A stretch of DNA of 64,000 bases, taken from Thaumasiovibrio occultus (lineage in GTDB: Bacteria; Pseudomonadota; Gammaproteobacteria; Enterobacterales; Vibrionaceae). How positions within the stretch are numbered: the stretch's first letter is position 1; every line of letters begins with the position of its first letter. Shown here in pieces: positions 43,394 through 52,666 of this stretch. The position numbers and the translations under genes are program-made. The stretch lies in NCBI GenBank assembly GCA_019703815.1, contig AP023053.1:916995-980994 (forward strand), written 5' to 3'. The notes under the pieces were generated by a model. The model saw nothing but the letters and a program-made list of their open reading frames with translations. It searched no databases and was not told where the DNA came from.

Positions 43394-46258
43394 CTAAAAC
43401 AGCGCCACGGGTTGGCGCAAGAGATCAGATTCTCTGACCACATCGACCTGTGAGGGATTAATAAATTTGCGCGCATATTCGCTGTACACGCCTGACTCAA
43501 CAAAGAGCTGGAATATATCCGCATCAATATGTTGTTGCTCTACCATTTTCGCCATGATATTTAGCGCTTCACTTAAGCTTTTTCCTTTTTTGTAAGGCCT
43601 GTCTGACGCGGTAAGCGCTTCGAAGATATCGGCGACCGCCATCATTCTGGCGGTGGCTGGCATTTGCGCTTTGGTTAGTCCGCGAGGATAGCCAGTGCCA
43701 TCCACTTTTTCATGATGACCTCCCGCTATTTCAGGCACTTGAGACAAATGATCTGGGAATGGCAGCGATTCAAGCAATAAGATGGTTTGAATAATGTGAT
43801 CGTTGATTTTGTAACGTTCTTCTTCGTTGAGCGTGCCACGCGAGATCTTCAAGTTGTACAGCTCGCCCATATTTTGCTCAAGCTCGGGCATCTGCAATGA
43901 AAAGCCGTGGCGTGCAGCGGCTGCACTATCGAGGCGTTTAATACAGTGCTCGGGTTTGTCGCTAAGGAGCTGCTCAGTCACCGGAAGTGTTGGCTCCTCG
44001 CCTTGGTAACGAGCCAGCGCCATATGACCAAGTCCGACTCGGTCACTCAGCGTACGTTGCCATGTGCGCGTCGCGATTTTGTCTAACCGCGCGGCGTCTT
44101 TGTCAGAGAGAAACTCTCCGCCTTGATTGCAATGCGCAACAAACACATAGTCATCGTTTATCTGCTGCAATTTCTGCGTCAGTTCCGTTTTGTTCGGCGT
44201 TTTACCTTCCGCTTTAGCGCGCCAATATTGGATGATTTCATCGCGTTTTATCACTTCAAATCGGGTGCGAATTTCGTGGATCCTATCGTGAATAGTTTCC
44301 AATTTAGTGGCTTTATCAACGATATGCTCTGGCGTCGTGATCTTGCCACAATCGTGAAGCCACGACGCGACAAACAACTCCTCCCACTGCTCGTCCGTTA
44401 ACGAAAAATCAGCAAAGGGGCCTTTGTTTTTCGCTTGCGCGGCTTTGGCTATCATTCGGGTCAACTCCGGCACCCGCTCGCAATGGGCGCCGGTATACGG
44501 TGATTTGGCGTCAATCGCCTGCGCAATGAGCCGAATAAACGCATACATCAGCGATTTTTGTTGCTCCGCCAGTTGTCGATTCTCAATCGCGACTGTCATT
44601 ACGCTACTCAGCGCCTCAAAGAACGGCGGTAGGTGCGGGCTGACCACTTTGGCTTCCATCGAATAAAACACCAACACCCCCATCACGCGCTCATCGCGGG
44701 TCACCATCGGGGAAATAAGATAGGTCACTTCTTGGTGTAGGTGTTTCATCCAACCGCTATAAACATGCTTATCTTTCGTTGCCTTGGTAATTTCGTCCAA
44801 TAACGGCGACTGCGCTGAATCATCGATGATCAGCGGCATAAATTCATTCGCCTCGATCTCTGCAGATAAGATCAACTCGTCACCTTCGCTTAAATACATC
44901 CCTGCATGATTCATCCCAATAAACTGCAATAGCTCTTTGAGATAACGGATTTTCAATTGCTCGAAATTGGTTTCTTGCCCAACAATGGTCGACACTTCGG
45001 CGAACTGCGCGATATGGTTTTGCAAACACTGAGTAGCATTACTGAGCTGATACACTTCCAGCACTCGCGAATCAACCGAAGCGGCTTGCTCAAAATGAAA
45101 GGCGGTAATAGTTTCGGTTTGTTTTTTAAGAGATTTCAACGGCCTTGAAATCACACGGGAAAGGTAGAACGCAATCGGCACTGAGGCCAACATCACTAAG
45201 AGCGACACCACAATGGCTAGCAGTCGACCACGCTCGGCTGCGGCAAATAGCTCACTCACGGGGCTTATCACCATTAAGTGGAACTCGCTTTGCACCACCG
45301 GCAGATCCGACACTCGCCCTATCCACTGCTTGGCTTGCGCTTCAAAGTAGTATTCGCCCGCTTGGGTTTGCGACACCATTGCCGCTATCGCGGGATGGTT
45401 GTCTTCGCCAAATTCGGACAAGCTCAACAAATTCCGCCCAGAGTGCTCGGTCGCGTAATCGTGCTGCCCGTTGGTCGCGAGAATGCGGTATTGATCATCA
45501 AGCAGTAACATCTGGGTGGAGGCCGAAAACACATCACTGTTGAGGTGATGGCCGAGTTGGCTTAAGGCTATATCAACCCCTGCGACTTTAGTGCCGTCGG
45601 GGCTCGGTTGTGCGAAGGTAACGCCCACATCCTGCCCTGAGAAAAACGGGTAAGGTTCGGTGACAATCAAAGCCTGTTTCTCTTGCGCTGAGCGATACCA
45701 AGGACGAGTGCGCGGATCGAACGGATAACTGCGATTAATGCCGTCTTGCAGCGGCTGAAGGTGCCGATCAAAAAAACGGATATTGCCTTTTCCTGCCGTC
45801 ACTGTACTCACCATGTAAGCAGTATCAGTGGGCGCTGAAAACTGCGCCCGCATCGCCTCATTACGCAGCGCACGAACTAAATAGAAATCGCCCCGTTGAT
45901 CGCCAATATAGGCCGCCGTTAACGCCGATTCTTGTGCAAGCGAATGGGCAAGCAGCGGCAACCAACGCGGTTCATCTTGAGTTACCTTGGCGACACTCGG
46001 TGCAACTAACCGCAGTGTTGCGATAAGCGTGTGGGTATTGTTAAACAGCGCGTCCACTTGGGCATTCAGGTTGTCGGTAACTTGAGCGAACTGCTCTCTT
46101 TGATGGGTTTCAACAATTTGGCTGACTTTGTAATAATTTACCCAAGCGATCAGGGCGCCGGTCACCACAATTAGCGAGATCAGTAAGGTAGCGATGTGAA
46201 GCTGCAACGGAAAGCGTCGTCGCTCAGATTGGGGTGAGAATATCTGTCCTAGATTCAT
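43394..46258 (-). CDS. HD-GYP c-di-GMP phosphodiesterase with Cache, HAMP and GAF domains
   Basis: A 954-residue transmembrane signalling protein. TM1 at about 20-42, a periplasmic dCache sensor (45-345, with RTRPWYRSAQEKQALIVTEP), TM2 at about 350-370, HAMP to about 420, a GAF-like region (430-560) and a C-terminal HD-GYP domain. The latter shows WLHDCGKITTPEHIVDKATK and GGHHEKVDGTGYPRGL, the intact HD and GYP signatures. It should hydrolyse c-di-GMP in response to a periplasmic ligand. An insertion of about 100 residues lies between the HD and GYP parts. Single gene; starts at ATG 46258. Confidence 0.94.
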   Translation of the reverse strand: MNLGQIFSPQSERRRFPLQLHIATLLISLIVVTGALIAWVNYYKVSQIVETHQREQFAQVTDNLNAQVDALFNNTHTLIATLRLVAPSVAKVTQDEPRWLPLLAHSLAQESALTAAYIGDQRGDFYLVRALRNEAMRAQFSAPTDTAYMVSTVTAGKGNIRFFDRHLQPLQDGINRSYPFDPRTRPWYRSAQEKQALIVTEPYPFFSGQDVGVTFAQPSPDGTKVAGVDIALSQLGHHLNSDVFSASTQMLLLDDQYRILATNGQHDYATEHSGRNLLSLSEFGEDNHPAIAAMVSQTQAGEYYFEAQAKQWIGRVSDLPVVQSEFHLMVISPVSELFAAAERGRLLAIVVSLLVMLASVPIAFYLSRVISRPLKSLKKQTETITAFHFEQAASVDSRVLEVYQLSNATQCLQNHIAQFAEVSTIVGQETNFEQLKIRYLKELLQFIGMNHAGMYLSEGDELILSAEIEANEFMPLIIDDSAQSPLLDEITKATKDKHVYSGWMKHLHQEVTYLISPMVTRDERVMGVLVFYSMEAKVVSPHLPPFFEALSSVMTVAIENRQLAEQQKSLMYAFIRLIAQAIDAKSPYTGAHCERVPELTRMIAKAAQAKNKGPFADFSLTDEQWEELFVASWLHDCGKITTPEHIVDKATKLETIHDRIHEIRTRFEVIKRDEIIQYWRAKAEGKTPNKTELTQKLQQINDDYVFVAHCNQGGEFLSDKDAARLDKIATRTWQRTLSDRVGLGHMALARYQGEEPTLPVTEQLLSDKPEHCIKRLDSAAAARHGFSLQMPELEQNMGELYNLKISRGTLNEEERYKINDHIIQTILLLESLPFPDHLSQVPEIAGGHHEKVDGTGYPRGLTKAQMPATARMMAVADIFEALTASDRPYKKGKSLSEALNIMAKMVEQQHIDADIFQLFVESGVYSEYARKFINPSQVDVVRESDLLRQPVALF

Positions 46259-46397
46259 CGTTTTCCATACATTGCTGCCCTTAATAAAAGGCTAGTACAG
46301 AAAGACAAAGACGCGGGGGTTTCACCGCTAAAGAATTGAATTCGGCCAACTCTGTGGCATTTAGCGCGCAAACTAACGCAATGTCGCCGCGCTTTGG

Positions 46398-47306
46398 TTA
46401 GTCACGAAAATATTCTGCCATTTCCAAGTACGCTTGGCGGATATGTTCAATCAAATGTTGAATACGAAATGGCGGGTGGCGTGTAAACGGATAAATCGCG
46501 AACACCCCTAACGACTTCGCCACTTGCCCTGAAAATAGCTGGGTTAGTCGCCCTGAAACCAAATCTAAATGAACCAAACATCGCGGCACATAGATCACCC
46601 CAAATCCCGCCAGTGCAGCTTGGCGCAGGGCAGCGGCGTTATCCGTTGAAAAACCGCCTGTCACTTGCACGGTATAGGTTTGGCGACCCGCTTTAAAATG
46701 CCACTCTCTTGCCCCTTCCGTGTGATAGTCGTAGAGCAGGCAAGCATGGTTCGCTAACGATTGTGGCGTATTGGGTACGCCTCGGCGTTTTAAGTAACTG
46801 GGCGACGCACACACGACCCATTGCGAGTCGATAATGTGGCGCGAAATCAGGCTTGAGTCTTCCAAAAAACCGGTGCGGATAGCGAGATCGTACCCTTCGC
46901 CAATCACATCGACAAAGCGATTATCCATCGACATATCAATGCTCAACTTAGGGTGTTGCGCGCAAAATTCGGCCACTGCTCGGGCCAGTAACAGTTCACC
47001 AGAAATGGTGGGGACGGAGATCTTGAGATGGCCTTTAACCTGTTGACCAAAGCCGGACGCTTGCTCGAATGCTTCTTGGGATAGTTGCCGGATTTCACGG
47101 CCATTAAGGTAGAGTTGCTCGCCGGCTTCAGTTAAGCGTAAGCGACGGGTGGTGCGATAAAGCAACTGCACGCCTAGCGCTTCTTCTAAACGTGCAATAT
47201 GTTTGCTGACAACGGATGCGGTCATTGACAGCTCTTCCGCAGCGCGGCTGAATGAGCCTAGCTCGACTACGCGCGTAAACAGTATTAAGTCGTCAGTGCA
47301 ACTCAT
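46398..47306 (-). CDS. LysR-family transcriptional regulator
   Basis: A 302-residue regulator. Winged helix at residues 5-62 (DLILFTRVVELGSFSRAAEE, SVVSKHIARLEEALGVQLLY) and effector domain from about 90, with GYDLAIRTGFLEDSSLISR and CLLYDYHTEGAREWHFK typical of the CrgA/AaeR-like branch. No divergent partner: the dCMP deaminase gene lies upstream in the same direction, 30 bases away. Target unknown. Confidence 0.92.
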   Translation of the reverse strand: MSCTDDLILFTRVVELGSFSRAAEELSMTASVVSKHIARLEEALGVQLLYRTTRRLRLTEAGEQLYLNGREIRQLSQEAFEQASGFGQQVKGHLKISVPTISGELLLARAVAEFCAQHPKLSIDMSMDNRFVDVIGEGYDLAIRTGFLEDSSLISRHIIDSQWVVCASPSYLKRRGVPNTPQSLANHACLLYDYHTEGAREWHFKAGRQTYTVQVTGGFSTDNAAALRQAALAGFGVIYVPRCLVHLDLVSGRLTQLFSGQVAKSLGVFAIYPFTRHPPFRIQHLIEHIRQAYLEMAEYFRD

Positions 47307-47336
47307 CCTTCGCCTGTGGGTTGGGATATTCTACTG

Positions 47337-47798
47337 TTAGCGTACGTCGCCTTTCGCTAATTCAGCAAGTGGCAACCACTTAATTTGCACCCCAGCTTCT
47401 TGAAACATTTGCTGACTCACGGCGATTTTTTCACCCCAGCGTGACAAGAAATCTTCCGACTGCTCAGGACAATGCACCGCTGAAATCCCCGTTTGGATGA
47501 TTTTTGCGGCGCAGTTCGGACAAGGGAAATGCGTCACCCAGATCTCACAACCGTCGAGATCGCGCTTGGCGAACAAAATCGCATTCTCTTCGGCATGAAG
47601 GGTTTTCAAATACTTCATGTCGCGCTCGTCAGTTGCGGCGCTGTCTGAAATACCGTGCGGATAGCCGTTAAATCCAACCGAGACGATGCGGTTGTGCTTG
47701 GTGATCACCGCGCCGACTTGCGTCGATGGATCTTTACTCCAAGAACCGACCAGTTCAGCCATTTGATAGAAGCGTCGCGCCCATTTATAAACCATCAT
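47337..47798 (-). CDS. dCMP deaminase-like cytidine deaminase family enzyme (ComEB-like)
   Basis: A 153-residue zinc enzyme. KDPSTQVGAVI, HAEENAI (zinc His and catalytic Glu) and PCPNCAAKIIQTGI (zinc Cys pair) are the deoxycytidylate deaminase motifs. It would convert dCMP to dUMP for dTMP synthesis. Its size equals stand-alone deaminases and it lacks the N-terminal P-loop domain of the antiviral AvcD type. Located just upstream of the LysR gene in the same direction. Confidence 0.9.
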   Translation of the reverse strand: MMVYKWARRFYQMAELVGSWSKDPSTQVGAVITKHNRIVSVGFNGYPHGISDSAATDERDMKYLKTLHAEENAILFAKRDLDGCEIWVTHFPCPNCAAKIIQTGISAVHCPEQSEDFLSRWGEKIAVSQQMFQEAGVQIKWLPLAELAKGDVR

Positions 47799-47882
47799 TT
47801 ATCCTCACTTGGATCAATTTGACGTCATGATAACTGAAAATGGGATCTTTCGTCACCGCTTCTATTGTTTCAAACAATGCAA

Positions 47883-48482
47883 TTAGAGGCCGATGGCAGC
47901 GTAGATCTGTGCAAGCTCTTCATAGTCGGGCAGCTCACCATGTTCAATGGGTTTGATCACACGGCATGGATTGCCCGCAGCCACTACATCACTCGGGATA
48001 TCTTTGGTGACCACACTCCCCGCTCCAATCACTGAGCGATCACCAATGGTCACGCCGGGCAACACGATACTACCGCCACCAATCCAGACGTTATCACCGA
48101 TAACAATTTCGTTGCCGCAAATATAAGGTAAAACACGCTCTGCGAGATCAACAGGATGCGTGGTGGCCAAAAGTTGCACTTTGGGGCCGAGCATCACGTA
48201 GTCACCGAGGCGAACCGGCGCCATATCTAAAATAACGCAGTCGCTATTAATAAAGCCGCCTTCGCCAAAATGAATGTTTCTGCCAATATCACAATGAAAA
48301 GGCGCGATGACGATAGCCCCTTGATAGGTGCCGAGCATTTCGCTTAATAGACGCTGCTGCGTTGCTTCATCATCCGGCCGCGCATGATTAAACTCGTGCA
48401 ATTTACAACGAAGTTCTAACTGCTCATCTATGATGTCGCGGGTTAATGGCTCGCATACGTCAAATTTAGTTTTTATCTCCAT
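47883..48482 (-). CDS. Hexapeptide sugar O-acetyltransferase (Maa/LacA type), copy 2
   Basis: A 199-residue left-handed beta-helix acetyltransferase. The N-terminal helical part (TRDIIDEQLELRCKLHEFNH) is followed by hexapeptide repeats (VRLGDYVMLGPKVQLLATTH with the catalytic His, IVIGDNVWIGGGSIVLPGVT, VIGAGSVVTKDIPSDVVAAG). ATG 48482 has AGGAAAAAGC upstream; the frame extends to 48518 without support. It is a tandem duplicate of the gene above it, with most residues identical. Acceptor sugar unknown. Confidence 0.9.
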   Translation of the reverse strand: MEIKTKFDVCEPLTRDIIDEQLELRCKLHEFNHARPDDEATQQRLLSEMLGTYQGAIVIAPFHCDIGRNIHFGEGGFINSDCVILDMAPVRLGDYVMLGPKVQLLATTHPVDLAERVLPYICGNEIVIGDNVWIGGGSIVLPGVTIGDRSVIGAGSVVTKDIPSDVVAAGNPCRVIKPIEHGELPDYEELAQIYAAIGL

Positions 48483-48520
48483 GCTTTTTCCTGCTTTCAC
48501 TTTCATCCTAGCCAGCACTG

Positions 48521-49123
48521 TTATTTTTTAAATAAGCTTTCATACATCGCTGATAACACGCCTTCACTCGGCAGCTCGCCGTGCTCAATCGATTTAATCA
48601 CCTTGCAGGGATTCCCCACCGCAATCACGTTACTGGGAATATCTTTCGTCACCACGCTGCCTGCCCCGATCACGCTGCCATCACCGATGGAAACGCCCGG
48701 TAACACCACACTACCTGCCCCAATCCAAACACGATCGCCAATCACAATTTCATTGCCGCACACGTAGGGCTGAAGTCGTTCGGCCAAATCAACAGGGTGA
48801 GTCGCCGACAACAGTTGAACCTTAGGGCCTATCAACACGAAATCGCCAATGTTGACGGGTGCAATATCTAAAATAACGCAGCCAGTATTGATAAATCCGC
48901 GACGCCCTAAGTGAATGTTATGGCCAATGTCACAATGAAACGGCGGCACGATCATCGCGCCTTGATACGTACCCAAAATCTCTTGCAGTATCGCTTGGCG
49001 ACGTTCCATCTCTCGAGGATGGCTGTGATTAAACTCATGCAGTTTTATTTGTAATCGACTTTGCGCGTCAATTTGCTCACGACTCATCGGGTAACAAACG
49101 TCAAATTGAGTAGAAATAGTCAT
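48521..49123 (-). CDS. Hexapeptide sugar O-acetyltransferase (Maa/LacA type), copy 1
   Basis: A 200-residue paralogue of the downstream gene, 38 bases away and in the same direction. Shared blocks include YQGAMIVPPFHCDIG, GPKVQLLSATHPVDLAERL and GAGSVVLPGVSIGDGSVIGA. The fold is a hexapeptide trimer using acetyl-CoA. The C-termini differ, the clearest divergence between copies. A 293-base divergent promoter region separates it from the esterase gene. Confidence 0.9.
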   Translation of the reverse strand: MTISTQFDVCYPMSREQIDAQSRLQIKLHEFNHSHPREMERRQAILQEILGTYQGAMIVPPFHCDIGHNIHLGRRGFINTGCVILDIAPVNIGDFVLIGPKVQLLSATHPVDLAERLQPYVCGNEIVIGDRVWIGAGSVVLPGVSIGDGSVIGAGSVVTKDIPSNVIAVGNPCKVIKSIEHGELPSEGVLSAMYESLFKK

Positions 49124-49416
49124 TGGTCGTTTCTATCGTGATTTTTGGGTGACAGGACTAAAGAGTGGTTGAACAGTAAAAAAAAAGAAACCCCAGGCGA
49201 TCATGTATTTTAATAAAATATGTCATTTCATTTTAAATATGCGTTTCAACTCCCGTTCGTTCAGAGCAAACATTCCCTGCGCAAAAGCACATTAATTTCG
49301 CGAACACAAATGACATTTTCATAAGGAATTAGTTTAATGTCATAATATCCCTAATTAAAATACCTGAGTGTTTTATAAAGCCACTACACTAGCTGAGTTT
49401 TGATAGGGAGATCAGC

Positions 49417-50388
49417 ATGCGTCAACTACACCCCAACCTTGTCTCTTTTCTAGAAGCAAGAAACCGAGAAATTGACAGCAAAATCGAACAAGGCTTAACC
49501 CTCAGCCCTATGGTCGCGCGAGAATCCCTCGCCTACCTGACCTTGACGCAAGTCAGTGATGATCCCTTCTTCCCGATGCCATTAGATACTGATGTCGACA
49601 GCACCGGTTACCGTGTACCGATCCGCATCTTTCATCCCGAGCCCGACACCGCGCTCCCTGTTTTGATTTTCAGCCACGGCGGCGGTCATATGGCCGGTAG
49701 CGTCAGTGTGTATGAAGCGATTTGTAAACGCATTGCCAAGGCCACACGACATATTGTCGTCGCACCGGAATACCGCCTTGCACCGGAAAATCCTTACCCT
49801 GCAGCGATTGATGATGTCTACAACGTAGTCAAAGGGCTTTGGCCTGCGCTGGATAAACGTGGGATCCATTATCAACGCCGCTTGTCGATGGCGGGCGACT
49901 CAGCTGGCGGCGCATTAACCGCGTCGGTCAATCAACGTCTTCAATTTGAAAGTGACGTTCGAATAGACAATCAGATCTTGCTCTATCCCAGCCTTGACTA
50001 CACTCTGGGCTTACCTTCAGTGAAGCGAAACAGCCACGGTTATTTGTTAGAGTCGTCCACGGTGCGCTGGTATTTCGACCACTACTTTCGCGGCGCAGAA
50101 GATCGCTATCACGCCTCTCCCCTGTACGGCACAGTCACCGCGCACCTCGCCAGAACCTTAGTGATCACCGCTGAGTTTTGCCCACTGTGCGATGAAGGCC
50201 TTGCCTACGCCGATCGCCTCGAATTATCCGGTGTTCGTGTCGCTCGGTTGCATTTCCCCGATATGGTACATGCGTTTCTCAATATCGAAAGCACCGTGCC
50301 TGAGGCGTGTGATCGTCTATACCAAGCGCTCGGGCAGTTTCTTAATGACAATACTTTCAATGAAAAACCACCAGCTAACGACAGCTAG
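49417..50388 (+). CDS. Alpha/beta hydrolase, hormone-sensitive-lipase family
   Basis: A 323-residue esterase. The oxyanion motif HGGG is seen in LIFSHGGGHMAGS, the nucleophile in SMAGDSAGGALTASV (GDSAG), and the Asp/His parts in CPLCDEGLAYADRL and HFPDMVHAFLNIES. An N-terminal cap helix covers about 1-60. These cytosolic enzymes hydrolyse short-chain esters. Shine-Dalgarno AGGGAG precedes the ATG. The neighbouring acetyltransferases are divergent, so a linked acetylation/deacetylation role is conceivable but unsupported. Confidence 0.92.
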   Translation: MRQLHPNLVSFLEARNREIDSKIEQGLTLSPMVARESLAYLTLTQVSDDPFFPMPLDTDVDSTGYRVPIRIFHPEPDTALPVLIFSHGGGHMAGSVSVYEAICKRIAKATRHIVVAPEYRLAPENPYPAAIDDVYNVVKGLWPALDKRGIHYQRRLSMAGDSAGGALTASVNQRLQFESDVRIDNQILLYPSLDYTLGLPSVKRNSHGYLLESSTVRWYFDHYFRGAEDRYHASPLYGTVTAHLARTLVITAEFCPLCDEGLAYADRLELSGVRVARLHFPDMVHAFLNIESTVPEACDRLYQALGQFLNDNTFNEKPPANDS

Positions 50389-50441
50389 CACATTAACTCA
50401 ATGTTTAAACACTTGACGTCGTCACGTGCTCCATCGCGCTA

Positions 50442-50470
50442 AAGCGATAAGCGATAAGCGATAAGCGATT
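50442..50470. repeat. Short tandem repeat AGCGATA
   Basis: Four head-to-tail copies of a seven-base unit AGCGATA (the last imperfect, AGCGATT) in the region upstream of the first family paralogue. Confidence 0.85.
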
Positions 50471-50673
50471 AAGAATACGGGGTGCCTTGACATAACATCG
50501 CGGTTAGGAAAACAAACGCGGTGTTACGTATTTGCGATTGCAACACAATTACATTGAAGCAATATCAATATTGCTAGCTATCTCCGACAATTTGTTACAT
50601 AACACGCTTATTCTTTGCGCTATAAATAAGCGTTAGTGTATGATTTTGTGAAATTTTTAACAGGATGTCGGAT

Positions 50674-52368
50674 ATGAAGAAAAAGCTTATTGCATGCGCT
50701 ATGCTCTCATTGGGCGCATTAAATATATCGTGTACCAATAACTATATTAAAAATAACAGCGTACTTGAGTACATCCCGAGTGATACCCCGATCCTGTTTG
50801 CGCAGCTGAAGCCTTATTCTGCCGTTGAGCTAATGAAAGGCTTTGAGGACAACGGCGTTTATACCGTTTGGACGGAAGAAATGGCGAACGATCTCAAGCC
50901 ATTACGTCATAGCACTGAGCCCAATCTTGTTATGGCTTACCACCTGATCGAGCCACTTCTAGAGCATCTAGGCGATCCTGCCAAACTGTTTGAATTGACT
51001 GGTATGGCAGATAACCAACCTTGGTATGTCTACTCTATCGGCTTGATCCCTGTATCAAAAGCCCCAATCGCGAACGAAACCGTGTTTTGGCAGTATATCG
51101 ACACAGCCGCTGAAAAAGCCAATGTCAGCTATGAAACCGCTACCCTTGAGGGACACAGCTATCGTCGCTATAAACTCAGCAACGAAGTAAGCTCGCAATA
51201 CGCGGATCACTTAATTGTGTCAGTACGCGACGGTATGGCGACGATGACGCTTGAAGGTGACGCACTCGGCTCGACCACTGCGATGGCACTGGGTTTTGAA
51301 AAGCCGACTTCATCGTTAGCGAACAGCGATATATTGTCTGAACTCACTGACAAGTACCCGCTGGCGAAGAACAATATCGGCTATATCGATTTTCAACGCA
51401 TCGTTGGCGCCGTCACCATGGCCGAAGACAGTGCTCTAAATCGCCATTTAGTTGCGGTTGCGCAAGATGATCGCGGCACCAAATCTATGCTGGCTGATTT
51501 TGGCAGTGATGCATGTTCGACCGATCTCAATTCAGTCGCTGCAAACTGGCCGCGTTTAGTTATCGGACAAGAAGTGGATGTTTCTGCCGGCGAAGTGAGC
51601 ACTCAAATAACACTTGAGACCCACAACCAAGTGATCCTCGGTGCGCTGCAATCATTGCAAGGCCATATTCCTGACTACGTGGGTAACAAAGATAACTTGT
51701 TCTCAATGGCGTTAGGGATCGATGCGGGTAACATTGCGTCTGCTGTGACCACTATCGTTGAAGATCTCCAACAACCGAGCTACCGTTGTGAAAGGTTAGC
51801 CGATATCCAAGGTCATATCGCGCGTGAAGACATCTCTAAAGTCCATATCATCACGCCGTTCGTGACCGGTCTTAAAGGGTTTAGCATGGCGCTATTTGCA
51901 GCAGAAGAAGAGAGCTTCGATGCCATGGCCGCCTTCTCGGCTGACGATGTGGGTTTCTTGATTGATATCTACCAAGCCTTTGAACCAGAGCTTGCGGCAC
52001 TACGCCCCGCCATCAACGGCGAAACCATTGATATCACCAACGAGCTTGCCCACGACTTTGCTAACCAATCGGTATTTGCCAAAGGCTCTACCAGTCATCT
52101 TGCGTTATTTAGTGGTGAGCATGCCACTCGCACGGTAGAAACGCTGGATAACAAACTGACGCCAAGCGATGCCCTGCTGCAAATCACGTTTGATTACGCG
52201 CCGCTGTACGATCTGTACGCGAGTTTTACAGATGTCGAGACTGACTCACGTAAGAACAGCCGCTCAGCGCCGCCAGTACCAGAATTCCCACGTATAAATA
52301 CGCGTGACGAAATTCTGTTTGGCTTTGACGATAACGGTATTACGTTGCAATCAACAACTCAGTTTTAA
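50674..52368 (+). CDS. Tandem family protein 1: exported protein of unknown function
   Basis: 564 residues, first of four tandem paralogues. The N-terminus KKKLIACAMLSLGALNISC is a signal sequence ending in Cys; the lipobox is imperfect (N-I-S before C), so lipoprotein status is possible only. ATG 50674 is chosen because AGGA (50662-50665) lies 8 bases upstream; ATG 50665 has no usable Shine-Dalgarno. Family landmarks: LEYIPSDTPILFAQLKP, FWQYID, LIVSVRDGMATMTLEG, IGYIDFQRIVGAVT, ACSTDLNSVAANWPRLV, a second Cys in SYRCERLADIQ, and TPFVTGLKGFS. No known enzyme motif. Ends with a strong terminator. Confidence 0.85.
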   Translation: MKKKLIACAMLSLGALNISCTNNYIKNNSVLEYIPSDTPILFAQLKPYSAVELMKGFEDNGVYTVWTEEMANDLKPLRHSTEPNLVMAYHLIEPLLEHLGDPAKLFELTGMADNQPWYVYSIGLIPVSKAPIANETVFWQYIDTAAEKANVSYETATLEGHSYRRYKLSNEVSSQYADHLIVSVRDGMATMTLEGDALGSTTAMALGFEKPTSSLANSDILSELTDKYPLAKNNIGYIDFQRIVGAVTMAEDSALNRHLVAVAQDDRGTKSMLADFGSDACSTDLNSVAANWPRLVIGQEVDVSAGEVSTQITLETHNQVILGALQSLQGHIPDYVGNKDNLFSMALGIDAGNIASAVTTIVEDLQQPSYRCERLADIQGHIAREDISKVHIITPFVTGLKGFSMALFAAEEESFDAMAAFSADDVGFLIDIYQAFEPELAALRPAINGETIDITNELAHDFANQSVFAKGSTSHLALFSGEHATRTVETLDNKLTPSDALLQITFDYAPLYDLYASFTDVETDSRKNSRSAPPVPEFPRINTRDEILFGFDDNGITLQSTTQF

Positions 52369-52381
52369 CCCATAAATACCC

Positions 52382-52412
52382 AGGCCAGCGTAAATTAGCG
52401 CTGGCCTTTTTT
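52382..52412 (+). terminator. Intrinsic terminator after tandem family gene 1
   Basis: AGGCCAGCG pairs with CGCTGGCCT around an 8-base loop and is followed by six T residues. Confidence 0.9.
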
Positions 52413-52666
52413 ATTCTCATTCATTTTCACTTCTTCAAAACCCACCACTTGTTTCCCAGACAAAATCTGTATTTTCTTTTAGACCTTACGACTTCATGCT
52501 CATATTGTTTTCTGTAAGTACATTCACATTTCGACATAGATCTCAGTTACACGCTTATATTGGCCTTGGCATAGAGATCACATTGCTAACACGCCCTTTG
52601 TTCCGGTAATATCCCCGCTTAATTAGAAAAACCGATTTATTTAAAATAAAAAGGAAGGGAGAAACC

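Noticed and set aside
47337-47798. dCMP deaminase as an antiviral AvcD-type enzyme
   Set aside because: The protein lacks the N-terminal P-loop kinase-like domain of AvcD and no AvcI-like RNA is evident; a housekeeping role fits better.
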